Positions 7,505 to 17,448 of a stretch of 42,680 nt of DNA are shown here, piece by piece; position 1 is the first letter of the stretch, and each line of letters starts with the position of its first letter. This stretch comes from Legionella rowbothamii (GTDB lineage: Bacteria; Pseudomonadota; Gammaproteobacteria; Legionellales; Legionellaceae), in contig NZ_CAAAIM010000014.1 of the NCBI RefSeq assembly GCF_900639985.1, positions 1 to 42,680 of the forward strand, given 5' to 3'. The translations under genes were made by a program, and so were the position numbers. The notes under the pieces were generated by a model. It made no database searches and was not told where the DNA came from. It was given only the letters and a program-made list of their open reading frames with translations.

Positions 7505-8374
7505 CTAAGTGAGATCGCGACCAATGATTGCTTCTGCGCTGAGCAGAATATTCTGAATTTCTTCGGTAATTTCTTCCTGACGGAGTAACGTGAGACGATC
7601 GTTTAATCTATTTTTTTTCCTTTCTAAATGATCCAATGCATTATTCAAGTGAAGGAGTCTTTGATGATTTTCAGCAAAAAATGATTTATAAAAAATGGAA
7701 TACAACATTGAAAATAAGTAGTGTTCAACCAATTCAGCCCAAAACTGGTCATTGGATGCATTTAAAACCGGTGGAATGGAATAATGAGTAACATTACTTG
7801 CATAAAATTCTTTAAAGGGTTGCACTGTTTTTGTTTGAACTTGATTGTTATCCTCTTCATTGAAGAGGATAGTCCACTGCCAGGAGTGTAACTTTATATG
7901 TTTTTGTGACGAAACGTCTTCCAAAGCCTGTAGCAATTTTAAAATGACAGCCGGAATTTCTTCAATGGCATTAGGTCCCTGGATCGTTGCCGTGACACGA
8001 GAATCATGACGCATGTTTAATGCTAATTTATGCCCTATAACAATGAATGCCAGGTTCAATTCAGCATGGTTCTCCTTAATGGTGTTTAACTGACTCATTA
8101 CCTGATCATTAAAACTGCCACAAAATCCTCTTTCTGAGCCGATAAGAATATAAATTACCGGATGAGCCCCTTGTTCATTCATGGAGAACATGGGGTAGAA
8201 ACTTAAAAAATCACTACTCACCTCTTGAATGGTTTGCATTGTTTTTTCCTGCATCGAAAGACATTTAGTCGTTTTACTTAGTTCAAGGGAACAGAGATTT
8301 TTCATGGCTGTCATGATATTGCCAATATCTTCTAAGGCATGAAGATGCTCTTTCAATTTGCTTCGCTTGGTCAT
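7505..8374 (-). CDS. atpG: N-type F1Fo-ATPase gamma subunit
   Basis: The 289-residue rotor-shaft subunit has the N-terminal helix typical of gamma subunits (KEHLHALEDIGNIMTAMKNL), the GSERGFCGSFND motif, and a long C-terminal helix ending near IL.SAEAIIGRDL. It is the last gene of the eight-gene N-ATPase operon, 51 bases after atpA. The gene order beta-epsilon-Q-a-c-b-alpha-gamma is diagnostic of N-ATPases and unlike the housekeeping a-c-b-delta-alpha-gamma-beta-epsilon order. The interval to the next gene (7292-7504) shows no clear T-rich terminator hairpin. Confidence 0.88.
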   Translation of the reverse strand: MTKRSKLKEHLHALEDIGNIMTAMKNLCSLELSKTTKCLSMQEKTMQTIQEVSSDFLSFYPMFSMNEQGAHPVIYILIGSERGFCGSFNDQVMSQLNTIKENHAELNLAFIVIGHKLALNMRHDSRVTATIQGPNAIEEIPAVILKLLQALEDVSSQKHIKLHSWQWTILFNEEDNNQVQTKTVQPFKEFYASNVTHYSIPPVLNASNDQFWAELVEHYLFSMLYSIFYKSFFAENHQRLLHLNNALDHLERKKNRLNDRLTLLRQEEITEEIQNILLSAEAIIGRDLT

Positions 8375-8425
8375 AAAATCGTCCGTAGGTTACAGATACT
8401 CATTACATTGGAAGGAATAACGGGT

Positions 8426-9898
8426 TTACTCATTTAACCAAGTGCTCACTGCATTGAGCCACTTTTTTCGAGGACTTTCCAATGACAAAGTATCCTTTTT
8501 TATTGCACGCTCTATTTTTTTGAGAGCAGGCGTGATGGTTTCTAAATTCATTTCATCAAATAAACCCTCGTTGTAGGCAATAAGCCACGCCAGTTGGAAT
8601 TCAATAGGCAAAGGAGAAAGCCTGTCTTGTTTCAATATTTCTCTTAAAATACGCCCCTTGTGAATCTGATGTTGCATTCTGGCATCAAGCCTGGCACCAA
8701 AGCGTGTAAAAATTTCCAAATCAAGGAATTGCATGTAGTCTAGTTTCATTCTACCTGCTTCTTTTTTAATTTGTGGATGCTGGGCTTTACCGCCTACTCG
8801 CGAGACCGACTTTGTGATATCAATGGCTGGAAGAAATCCGGAAGAGAACAATTGTTCATCAAAAAATAGTTGTCCATCAGTGATTGAGATGAGATTCGTA
8901 GGGATATAAGTCGCAATTTCCCCTTCTTTGGTTTCAATAATGGGCAACGCGGTCATGCTGCCACCGCCCATTTGAGGAGAAAGACAGGTTGAGCGCTCTA
9001 ATAAACGGGAATGCAGATAAAATATGTCAGCAGGAAACGCTTCGCGACCGGGTGGTCTACGCAGTAACAGGGACAGTTCACGATAACTGTTGGCATGAGC
9101 ACTCAAATCATCATACACCACCAAGGTATCAAACCCTTTGTTCATCCAGTGTTCGGCAATGGCACATCCTGCAAAGGGCGCGAGATAAAGTAATCCAGGT
9201 AATGCCGTAGCTTGTGCCACAACAAGGGTTGTGTAGTCTAAAGCCTTCGTTTCTCTTAATAATTGAATGGTATTGCTCACCGTGGAGCGTTTTTGACCAA
9301 TTAACACATAGACACAGCGAACATTTTTATCCTTTTGATTCATCACAATATCAATAGCTAGAGAACTTTTGCCAAGCCCATTATCACCGATAATTAACTC
9401 CCGCTGCCCTTTTCCAATGGGAATTAAATTATCAATCATTTTATTTCCTGTATACAATGGGCGATTGATAAAATCCCGGTTAATAATCGGTGGCGATAGG
9501 ATATCCAGTAATCCTTGCTCATCACATTGAGGCAGCCCACCCTCATCTAATGGATTTCCTAAAGGATCAATCACTCGTCCAAGAAGCTTATCACCCACTG
9601 GAATGCTTAATGCCCGCTTCAGATGAAAAATGGGCGTGCCTGCTTTTAATTTTTGGGTTTGGACGAGCATGATCGCACCAACAAGGCGTTCAGCAAGATG
9701 AAAAACCATGGCGATACAACAACCATCTGACGAAATTAGAATTTCATCAATAGCAGCAGAAGGTAAGCCCTTGATCCAGATAATGCCATCTCCCACAGAG
9801 ACGACTTGTCCCTGCTCGGATAATCTGATTTGAAATTCATAGTTTTCGATCCGTTGCCGTTGCTTATCAAGGAAAGAAGGAGGGTTAGACCAGTTCAT
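8426..9898 (-). CDS. atpA: N-type F1Fo-ATPase alpha subunit
   Basis: The 490-residue subunit shows the alpha-subunit series: [15 protein letters not shown], a P-loop [30 protein letters not shown], and SITDGQLFF followed by [14 protein letters not shown]. The P-loop has Gly-Leu instead of the usual Gln-Thr (GDRQTGKT) of housekeeping alpha chains. Slightly shorter than housekeeping alpha (about 510). Its start overlaps the end of atpF by 14 bases. It forms non-catalytic nucleotide sites in the F1 ring with the beta chain at 12286-13683. Confidence 0.92.
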   Translation of the reverse strand: MNWSNPPSFLDKQRQRIENYEFQIRLSEQGQVVSVGDGIIWIKGLPSAAIDEILISSDGCCIAMVFHLAERLVGAIMLVQTQKLKAGTPIFHLKRALSIPVGDKLLGRVIDPLGNPLDEGGLPQCDEQGLLDILSPPIINRDFINRPLYTGNKMIDNLIPIGKGQRELIIGDNGLGKSSLAIDIVMNQKDKNVRCVYVLIGQKRSTVSNTIQLLRETKALDYTTLVVAQATALPGLLYLAPFAGCAIAEHWMNKGFDTLVVYDDLSAHANSYRELSLLLRRPPGREAFPADIFYLHSRLLERSTCLSPQMGGGSMTALPIIETKEGEIATYIPTNLISITDGQLFFDEQLFSSGFLPAIDITKSVSRVGGKAQHPQIKKEAGRMKLDYMQFLDLEIFTRFGARLDARMQHQIHKGRILREILKQDRLSPLPIEFQLAWLIAYNEGLFDEMNLETITPALKKIERAIKKDTLSLESPRKKWLNAVSTWLNE

Positions 9899-10628
9899 TG
9901 TATATCTCTGTAAAGAATTTTAATTCATCGCGAAGGTTGGCTTGTAGGAATACACAATCCATTTGAACAGTCAAACCGGCCAGAAGCTCTTGGTGTTCAA
10001 CAAATTCCACTGGACATTTCGTCTTCAATAGCTGTTCAATGGCTTGCACGAGATGCTCTCGTTGAGGCTCATTGATGGGATAGGCACTTTGTATCATCAC
10101 CGCGTTCTCAAGAGAAGCATCAGCACCCATTTGCAATTGTTCCACTGGTACCGTATTGATATTCATGATGAATTGTTCAATTATTTTTTCTTCAAGATGC
10201 TGGTCAGCCAATTGTTTTAGCAATTGTTTTGCGAATTTCCCAGCCAGCATAAACGCTTCTTTCGAATTTGTTTCAATCATTGCGACGAGTTGTTGTCTTT
10301 CTTGTGACACGATTCTTTCTTTTTCATTCTTTAAATTGTTTTTAAAATGAATTCTTTCTTCGGCTTTCCATTGATCCATTGCTTGCTGGAATTCATTTTG
10401 CAAGTGTTCCTTCTCCTGCTGCCAATCAGTAAGGCGATGTTCATAGGTTATTTGTAGCTGTTTGGCTTCCTTGTGAAGTAACTCTGCGTTTTCTAATTGT
10501 TTTTGTACCTTTTTTTTTCGATTCAAAATGGTTTTTTGTATTGGCACATAAAGAAAATGCTTTAAAATCCAAATGAGGACAAGAAAATTAATGAGCTCTA
10601 ATAAAAAGGTTGACCAGGATAAATCCAT
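9885..10628 (-). CDS. atpF: N-type F1Fo-ATPase b subunit with delta-like C-terminus
   Basis: The 247-residue protein is much longer than ordinary b (about 156). It has one N-terminal membrane helix ([23 protein letters not shown]), a long charged coiled coil rich in Gln, Glu and Lys, and a C-terminal part (about 180-247) whose pattern ([15 protein letters not shown], then [14 protein letters not shown] and a final helix) resembles the end of delta/OSCP. No separate delta gene is present in this operon, so this C-terminus probably supplies the stator cap. It lies 12 bases after atpE and overlaps atpA. Confidence 0.85.
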   Translation of the reverse strand: MDLSWSTFLLELINFLVLIWILKHFLYVPIQKTILNRKKKVQKQLENAELLHKEAKQLQITYEHRLTDWQQEKEHLQNEFQQAMDQWKAEERIHFKNNLKNEKERIVSQERQQLVAMIETNSKEAFMLAGKFAKQLLKQLADQHLEEKIIEQFIMNINTVPVEQLQMGADASLENAVMIQSAYPINEPQREHLVQAIEQLLKTKCPVEFVEHQELLAGLTVQMDCVFLQANLRDELKFFTEIYNELV

Positions 10629-10640
10629 TTAGTTTAATCC

Positions 10641-10910
10641 TTATTGATTAACAAGATAAGACAGTAATGGGTTTCTGAATAAAATAATCAAGACAATCAC
10701 CAAACAATAAATCGCTAAGGATTCGATCATGGCCAAACCAATGAATAAGGTTCTGGTGATGGATTTTTCAGCTTCCGGCTGCCTTGCTAAAGCATCTAAT
10801 GCGTGACTGATCGCACGCCCCATCGCCAGAGCAGGCCCTATGGTTCCTATTGCAATGGCAAGCGCCGCAACCACTGTTGAGACTAAACTAAACCAACTGA
10901 TGCTATTCAT
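10641..10910 (-). CDS. atpE: N-type F1Fo-ATPase c-ring subunit
   Basis: An 89-residue hairpin of two membrane helices joined by the ARQPEAE loop. The ion-carrying carboxylate is Glu in AMIESLAIY. Against the Na+ c-ring of Ilyobacter, the Glu-Ser pair and the Tyr are kept, but the Gln of helix 1 (GPGVGQG) is Met here (GPALAMG) and the Thr after Glu-Ser is Leu. The Na+ ligand set is therefore incomplete, so H+ coupling cannot be excluded. The stop of atpB overlaps its start by 4 bases. Confidence 0.92.
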   Translation of the reverse strand: MNSISWFSLVSTVVAALAIAIGTIGPALAMGRAISHALDALARQPEAEKSITRTLFIGLAMIESLAIYCLVIVLIILFRNPLLSYLVNQ

Positions 10911-11596
10911 AACGACTCTCCTTGTTTCCTCAATTCCTGTGATTGAATTCCCCCGGCAATGTAGATTAAAGCCAGCATCCCAAAGATGTAAGCTTGAATC
11001 GTTGCTTCAATAATATGTAACATCAAGATGGGTATAGGGGCTAAAAACCCAGCAATCATGAGCACAATCAGTGCTGTTAACTGCAAACTCATGACGTTAC
11101 CAAACAACCGAATTGCTAAGGCTACTGTTCTGGATAGTTCACTGATTAAATGAAACGGCAATAAAAAAGGCGTGGGTGTCATATAATGGTTCAAATAGCC
11201 TCGCAACCCTTCGGCACGTATTCCAAACCAATGCACGGACAAAAAAGTCATGATTGCTAAGGCGGTTGTCACGGATAAGTCAGCCGTAGGTGAATAAAAT
11301 CCAGGAATGACGCCAATCAAATTAGCCATGAGAATAAAAACCCATAAAGTAGCAACAAATGGAAATACCAGCTCAACGTGTTCAGGAAGCACTTCTTCAA
11401 TGGCTTCATACATCGTGCTAAAAATCCCCTCTAAAATCACTTGGCCATTACCCGGTTGTAGGGATAATGTTCGTGTAGAGAGCCATCCACAAAGGAATAA
11501 TAGCATCATAATAAACCATGTGGTCAAGACACTTTGGGTGATGTGCACCCAGCCTATTGAAAATGCAAAATGCGCTAAAAATCCTTCTGAGCCCAC
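10907..11596 (-). CDS. atpB: N-type F1Fo-ATPase a subunit
   Basis: The 229-residue membrane stator subunit contains the essential Arg in helix 5 (ELSRTVALAIRLFGNVMS) and the usual FVATLWVFILMANLIGVIPGF segment. The C-terminal helix HIIEATIQAYIFGMLALIYIAGG is also typical. It lies only 2 bases after the end of the atpQ gene, at the place where most N-ATPase operons carry atpR. It forms the half-channels with the c-ring. Confidence 0.92.
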   Translation of the reverse strand: MGSEGFLAHFAFSIGWVHITQSVLTTWFIMMLLFLCGWLSTRTLSLQPGNGQVILEGIFSTMYEAIEEVLPEHVELVFPFVATLWVFILMANLIGVIPGFYSPTADLSVTTALAIMTFLSVHWFGIRAEGLRGYLNHYMTPTPFLLPFHLISELSRTVALAIRLFGNVMSLQLTALIVLMIAGFLAPIPILMLHIIEATIQAYIFGMLALIYIAGGIQSQELRKQGESL

Positions 11597-11598
11597 GG

Positions 11599-11877
11599 CT
11601 ATTCCTTAATCAAGAGATACACATTCACTGCACCAATAATCACGCCGACAAGGATTAAATTGATTGTCCAGCTAATAGAATACCCCTTTAGTCGTTCATC
11701 TAACCAGACCCCCAGGTACGCTCCTGCAATGATGGGGAGAATAAAAACGAAACCCAGTGTACCCAGATAAGCAGTTTGCGCCAATAAAGTGGACTTCGCC
11801 TTTTTGGCCTTATCCATTTTTTTGACGTTCAATGCCACCTGTTGTTTCAGTTCCTTGTTTGACTTTTTAAGTTCCAT
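11599..11877 (-). CDS. atpQ: N-ATPase AtpQ (AtpI-like) assembly protein
   Basis: A 92-residue protein with a basic N-terminus (KKSNKELKQQ...KKMDKAKKAK) and two membrane helices, the first ending GAYLGVWLDERLKG, which is the AtpI/AtpQ signature. AtpI-type proteins help c-ring assembly and may bind Mg2+. Its start overlaps the epsilon gene by 11 bases. It has two, not three, membrane helices, so it is AtpQ and not the AtpR protein. Confidence 0.8.
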   Translation of the reverse strand: MELKKSNKELKQQVALNVKKMDKAKKAKSTLLAQTAYLGTLGFVFILPIIAGAYLGVWLDERLKGYSISWTINLILVGVIIGAVNVYLLIKE

Positions 11878-12277
11878 AGGTATTCTGCCGTTTTAATTCC
11901 CATAGACGTTTTACCATTTCTTCATCCAAACGCTGCAAGCTTTCTTTGATGCCCAGAAGGTTTTTTTCTTCCATCTGTAATTCGTTCTCTATGGTCATTT
12001 GTATTGCTTGATAATCTCTATTGCGAAAATACTGTCTTGTAGCGATGTATAATTGATTTTCATTGAAATAAAGGACGGCCTTTGGTAGTGCTAAATATTC
12101 AGTATCATTATTTTCATAACGAAACCACGCCAAACCAAACTTCAAGCAAGTCATCATCCGGGCATGGTGAGCCAAGAGACCAAATTGTCCAGAAGCATCC
12201 TCACCAACAAAACTGACCACATGAGGAATTGTTTCATAGTGTGTCGAACTCTGCAGATGCAGATCAAAACTCGCCAT
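11867..12277 (-). CDS. atpC: N-type F1Fo-ATPase epsilon subunit
   Basis: About 136 residues from MASFDLHLQSS: an N-terminal beta-sandwich pattern (PHVVSFVGEDASGQFGLLAHH) and a C-terminal helical hairpin (QMEEKNLLGIKESLQRLDEEMVKR). The start at 12277 is chosen because GAGGAG lies about 12 bases upstream and the conserved beta-sandwich begins there; a longer frame start at 12322 would overlap the beta gene deeply. It binds gamma and regulates rotation. Confidence 0.82.
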   Translation of the reverse strand: MASFDLHLQSSTHYETIPHVVSFVGEDASGQFGLLAHHARMMTCLKFGLAWFRYENNDTEYLALPKAVLYFNENQLYIATRQYFRNRDYQAIQMTIENELQMEEKNLLGIKESLQRLDEEMVKRLWELKRQNTYGT

Positions 12278-12285
12278 GGCAGTAT

Positions 12286-14064
<1,779 letters not shown>

Positions 14065-14466
14065 TTATTCCATTTTCATCATTGGGCATTCCATCATTTT
14101 GCGATCCATCATCGTTTGCATCATGTCCATCATCATTTGCATCATCTTCATGCGTTGTTCCATCATTTCTGGATTTTTTGCTGCATCATCACCCATATGT
14201 TGCATCATCTTCATGTCTTTTTGCATCATTGGCATTTGAGTTTGCATTAATGATTTCTTTTCTTCTGTTGTTTTAGCGTTCATGAGCTTATTATGCATGT
14301 CTTGCATTTGTTTTAGTGCTTCTTGCATTTGCTTCATTTCTTCTTGTGTTGGGGCTGACTGCTGAGTATTGCTTTGCATTCCCATACCATTCATATCATC
14401 GGCAAAGAGTGGTGTGGCAATCAAACTGCATGCTGCAAATAGAATTAACGCATTCCGTTTAAACAT
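14065..14466 (-). CDS. Secreted Met-rich protein, likely periplasmic copper binder
   Basis: The 133-residue product has a signal peptide (MFKRNALILFAACSLIATPLFA) and a mature part with repeated MQ, MMQ and MMD motifs, plus a final CPMMK. Thioether clusters of this kind bind Cu(I) or Ag(I). A GGAGA site precedes the ATG. The middle is strongly helical (KQMQEALKQMQDMHNKLMNA). I do not recognise a named family; PcoE/SilE-like buffer proteins are the functional analogy. It sits near two small lipoprotein genes and upstream of the Cus-like pump, which fits copper buffering. Confidence 0.65.
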   Translation of the reverse strand: MFKRNALILFAACSLIATPLFADDMNGMGMQSNTQQSAPTQEEMKQMQEALKQMQDMHNKLMNAKTTEEKKSLMQTQMPMMQKDMKMMQHMGDDAAKNPEMMEQRMKMMQMMMDMMQTMMDRKMMECPMMKME

Positions 14467-14573
14467 AATGAAATCTCCTTATTGTTTTTTCAATGTATTA
14501 TCCTAACGTAACATTCTAGCATAACGGTATCCAACCGACCATAAAGAGCAAAAGACAGACCAGATAATGAGTA

Positions 14574-14735
14574 TTAATGCCAACCTTTTCCTCCACTGTT
14601 ATGTCCTTCATAAGTTCGAGAAACACTGGGTGAATTATTGGTCGTTGTGGATGTGGCACAAGAGGTAAACAGAAGTATTGAGCTAACTAAGGTCACTAAC
14701 CCAATAACTGCTTTAAAGAGTCTGGCCGTTTGCAT
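14574..14735 (-). CDS. Small lipoprotein (53 aa)
   Basis: ATG at 14735 follows AAGGAGC. The first 27 residues are a signal with lipobox LFTSC, so the mature protein starts at Cys26 or thereabouts, followed by Ser/Thr-rich sequence (ATSTTTNNSPSVS) and a Gly/His/Trp end (GHNSGGKGWH). No family recognised. It resembles the lipoprotein at 16656-16832 in layout: short signal, lipobox, Gly/His tail. Confidence 0.55.
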   Translation of the reverse strand: MQTARLFKAVIGLVTLVSSILLFTSCATSTTTNNSPSVSRTYEGHNSGGKGWH

Positions 14736-14859
14736 ATCAATGCTCCTTGCAATGAAATAAAGTGATTGTTGAGACAATACTAAAACAAACTGTATCATTA
14801 TCTAACTCATTATTGTAATAGCACTATTTATAAACACATGGTGCTAGTTATTGGCAACT

Positions 14860-15243
14860 TTATTTACCACACTTTATTTCAATCGTGCTTGTTTTGGGTG
14901 TTGATACACCCCAGCATCTTATTCTCTTGCCATCATTATTGATGGATAGAATGTGAATAATTAAATTTTCCCCATAGATGTTATCAATTTGTATGTCCTG
15001 AGTGTCATTGGTTTTTGGCGTGAGTCTTCCTATTGAATTTCCACCGCGATGGAGCTCGATTAATAGTTCGATATTGGCTAATGACGGGGTTTTAATTTTG
15101 GAATCTTTATGATATTGAATATGATAGGATTCCGTGCCTGCATAGGCATTTATTCCTAGAAAGAATAAAATAACAATAAAAATAACTTTAAAAAGGTTTA
15201 CAGTGTTTATTTTAAACAGCCAAGAATCCCTCATATAGGTCAT
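14860..15243 (-). CDS. Small exported protein, unknown function
   Basis: About 127 residues. A hydrophobic N-terminal segment (VIFIVILFFLGINAYAG) looks like a signal peptide with cleavage after AYA. The mature domain is beta-rich by appearance (NIELLIELHRGGNSIGRL, TIEIKCGK) and has two Cys near the end that may form a disulfide. Three Met codons are possible; ATG at 15243 is preferred because GAGGGA lies just upstream, with 15255 and 15234 as alternatives. No family recognised. The gene has no close operon partner. Confidence 0.5.
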   Translation of the reverse strand: MTYMRDSWLFKINTVNLFKVIFIVILFFLGINAYAGTESYHIQYHKDSKIKTPSLANIELLIELHRGGNSIGRLTPKTNDTQDIQIDNIYGENLIIHILSINNDGKRIRCWGVSTPKTSTIEIKCGK

Positions 15244-15366
15244 ATGTTCCCTCATTATTCTTTATTATTTTGTCATCGCACTTTGAAGTGCAGAGGTATT
15301 CTACACGTTTTATCTGCTCCGACCCTAATGTGGCGATAAAGATACAATTTCATTCAAAGTCAGCCG

Positions 15367-16110
15367 CTACATGTATTGGCCGCCATTGATATCAAAATTA
15401 GCTCCCGTAATAAATCCACTTTGTTCATCTGCAAGGAAAGTGACTAATCGAGCAATTTCTTGTGGCTGTCCCAAGCGTCCAACCGGAATTTGGGCAACGA
15501 TGGTATCTAAGATGTCTTCTCGCATGGATGAGAGCATTTCGGTTTTAATATAACCTGGGGAGATGGTATTCACCGTGATGCCTTTTTTTGCTACCTCCTG
15601 AGCTAGACTCATCGTGAATCCGTAAAGAGCTGATTTACTTGCCGAATAATTGCATTGGCCAAACTGCCCTTTGCGGCCATTAACGGAAGAAATGGTGATG
15701 ATGCGCCCATAAGCATTATCCAGCATGCTGGATAATACCGTTTTAGACATATTAAAAACACTGTTTAAATTGGCATTAATGACGTTTTGCCATTGCATTT
15801 CAGTCATTTTTTTCAATGTGGCATCCTGAGTAACGCCTGCATTGTTGACGAGCACATCGACTTTCCCATATTGTTCAATAACCAAATCCGTTAATTGTTC
15901 ACAATCTTTGAATGACGAAATGTCTGCATAGGCAATGTCGATATCAAATCCCTGATGGAATTGTTTTTGTTGCCAATCTCTTGCCAAATCATGATTGCCG
16001 CCTTTGAAATAGCAGGCAACCACTTGATAATTCATATGGTGCATTTCTTGGCAAATCGCTGTTCCAATACCCCCCATACCCCCAGTTACCAACGCAATCC
16101 GTTTATACAT
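15367..16110 (-). CDS. phaB: Acetoacetyl-CoA reductase, PhaB (short-chain dehydrogenase)
   Basis: The 247-residue protein has the SDR NADPH motif TGGMGGIG at the N-terminus, NNAG in the middle, the catalytic Ser-Tyr-Lys (ITISSVNGRKGQ, then NYSASK), and the PhaB-like ISPGYIKTEM and FITGANFDINGGQYM end. It reduces acetoacetyl-CoA to (R)-3-hydroxybutyryl-CoA for polyhydroxybutyrate synthesis. FabG-type acyl-carrier-protein reductases are the main alternative, but the sequence is PhaB-like and a phaC remnant lies in the same island. With phaC interrupted, the pathway would need another synthase. Confidence 0.82.
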   Translation of the reverse strand: MYKRIALVTGGMGGIGTAICQEMHHMNYQVVACYFKGGNHDLARDWQQKQFHQGFDIDIAYADISSFKDCEQLTDLVIEQYGKVDVLVNNAGVTQDATLKKMTEMQWQNVINANLNSVFNMSKTVLSSMLDNAYGRIITISSVNGRKGQFGQCNYSASKSALYGFTMSLAQEVAKKGITVNTISPGYIKTEMLSSMREDILDTIVAQIPVGRLGQPQEIARLVTFLADEQSGFITGANFDINGGQYM

Positions 16111-16232
16111 CGCTATCCCTCTTTGATGTTGACTGGCTCACAATGCAAAACCAGTTGATTTACTACAGTACATATTGTTCTTGTCCAGTACCCTCTTTCA
16201 CTGAAGGTAATAGGAGAAATCAAAATAATAGG

Positions 16233-16442
16233 TTATTTAATGAGTTCAACGTCTTCTGCTTGCGGTCCTTTTGGTCCTTTGCCCGCTTTAAACAGTACTT
16301 TCGCCCCTTCGGGAAGGGTTTTAAATCCACTGTTTTGAATTGCGCTAAAGTGAACAAAGTAATCTTTACCACTGCTTTCGATAAAGCCAAAGCCTTTGCT
16401 TTCATTAAACCATTTTACTTTACCACGAATTTTGTCTGACAT
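16233..16442 (-). CDS. Cold-shock protein (CspA family)
   Basis: The 69-residue protein is a single cold-shock domain with the RNP motifs KGFGFI and VHFSAI and the GxVKWFN start. AAGGATT precedes the ATG. It should bind single-stranded RNA or DNA as a chaperone. The upstream interval (16443-16655) is long enough for an extended 5' leader, a common feature of csp genes, but no structure was confirmed. Confidence 0.9.
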   Translation of the reverse strand: MSDKIRGKVKWFNESKGFGFIESSGKDYFVHFSAIQNSGFKTLPEGAKVLFKAGKGPKGPQAEDVELIK

Positions 16443-16655
16443 TTTTTCAATCCTTAAATTTTAGGGGTTTGGTTTAATATCTGCAATATGTCAACACTAT
16501 TTATTTGCATCAGATGATAAAAATTGAACCAGCACTATCAAGAACATCGATTAATAATATTGCCACCTTAAGACAGCAATTTAGAATAGCTTGAACTTTC
16601 TATTGATGAGCATGCTAGATCGTATTCAGGCAATTTGTTCTTCAATAAAGTCACA

Positions 16656-16832
16656 TTAGTGACCTCCTCCACCCATGCCACCATGTCCTCCTCCATGTCC
16701 ACCAGCTCCGCCGTAACCATCTTGAGTTGCCTCAGAATTGTGTGTCGATGTATGACAGGCACCTAACATGGAAGAGAGACTGATTAGGGTTAATGAAGCA
16801 AAAATAAGTGCGACTTTCCTTGTATTTTTCAT
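16656..16832 (-). CDS. Small Gly/His-rich lipoprotein (58 aa)
   Basis: Found by direct reading: ATG at 16832, TAA at 16656-16658. The product starts MKNTRKVALIFASLTLI, has a lipobox ending LGAC (Cys26), and a tail of Gly and His (GGAGGHGGGHGG, GGGGH) likely to bind metal ions. Its architecture matches the 14574-14735 lipoprotein and the secreted protein at 2037-2324. A different frame over the same DNA gives a longer but meaningless product. The ribosome site upstream (GGAGTT) is acceptable. Confidence 0.6.
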   Translation of the reverse strand: MKNTRKVALIFASLTLISLSSMLGACHTSTHNSEATQDGYGGAGGHGGGHGGMGGGGH

Positions 16833-16942
16833 GCTGATAACTCCATGTTATAGTGTGTATAGCGGGTGTATTTGGGCACTATTGTACACTCAATCATAGG
16901 GTTAAGGCCAGGATTACATTATTAACCGTAAGGAGTATCCTG

Positions 16943-17183
16943 ATGGATCGAGCAAACCTATCCTATGCGATAGGTCATTGTGTTTTTTTGGAAAAAATTA
17001 ATCCAATAATGAAATCAATCGAATTATTAAGTCGACCAATTAAAGCAAATCGCTGAAGAATAGCAGGTGGCAGCGATCTTAAAAACAGATCAGATGATAA
17101 GGGATGTGTATGAGTCAGTCAGAACAACTCATAATGATTTTATGACCAATTTATTTGAAGCGTTCTTTGAGGAACCAGATTAA
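16943..17183 (+). pseudogene. Decayed small gene, two frames plus an internal stop
   Basis: ATG at 16943 has a good site (AAGGAG) and opens a 37-codon frame (MDRANLSYAIGHCVFLEK..., ending 17056). In another frame, overlapping its end, the reading continues QLKQIAEE, a TAG, then QVAAILKTDQMIRDVYESVR and on to TAA at 17181-17183. Together they read like one helical protein with a frameshift and a nonsense codon. A granule-associated (phasin-like) protein is conceivable because of phaB and phaC nearby, but no phasin motif is certain. The 37-codon frame may also be a real small gene. Confidence 0.35.
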
Positions 17184-17243
17184 AATGCAGGTATTGATCA
17201 CATACCATGATGCTCGTTGTTTAGTTCGATAAATACCAGAGTT

Positions 17244-17319
17244 CAGATAACTTCAATTTATTCTAATTAGACGAGACATAAGTTCTCGCTTATTATTAAT
17301 TAGAACAGGAGGTTATCTG
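17244..17319. repeat. Inverted repeat in the leader of the P-type ATPase/Cus operon
   Basis: CAGATAACTTC at 17244 pairs with GAGGTTATCTG ending 17319 (one mismatch). Inside, TTCTAATTA pairs with TAATTAGAA and CGAGA with TCTCG. The nested arms span 76 bases, about 130 bases upstream of the ATPase start at 17449. It could be a regulatory RNA structure, an operator, a terminator of upstream DNA, or a small repeat element. The remainder of 17184-17430 shows no gene. Confidence 0.45.
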
Positions 17320-17448
17320 TCTTTGCAGATAATTATGTGATAAATATCGTCTACGCATAGGATGAAATAGGCGCAATTGTTTGTTGCCGATGTCTCTTTA
17401 TATTTTGCTAGCTAAAAATGGATAAATTGAATGCAAAGGATAGATGCA

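Noticed and set aside
16568..16762. 64-codon minus-strand frame over the Gly/His-rich lipoprotein
   Set aside because: The overlapping frame 16656-16832 has a signal, lipobox and metal-binding tail, so that one is taken as the gene.
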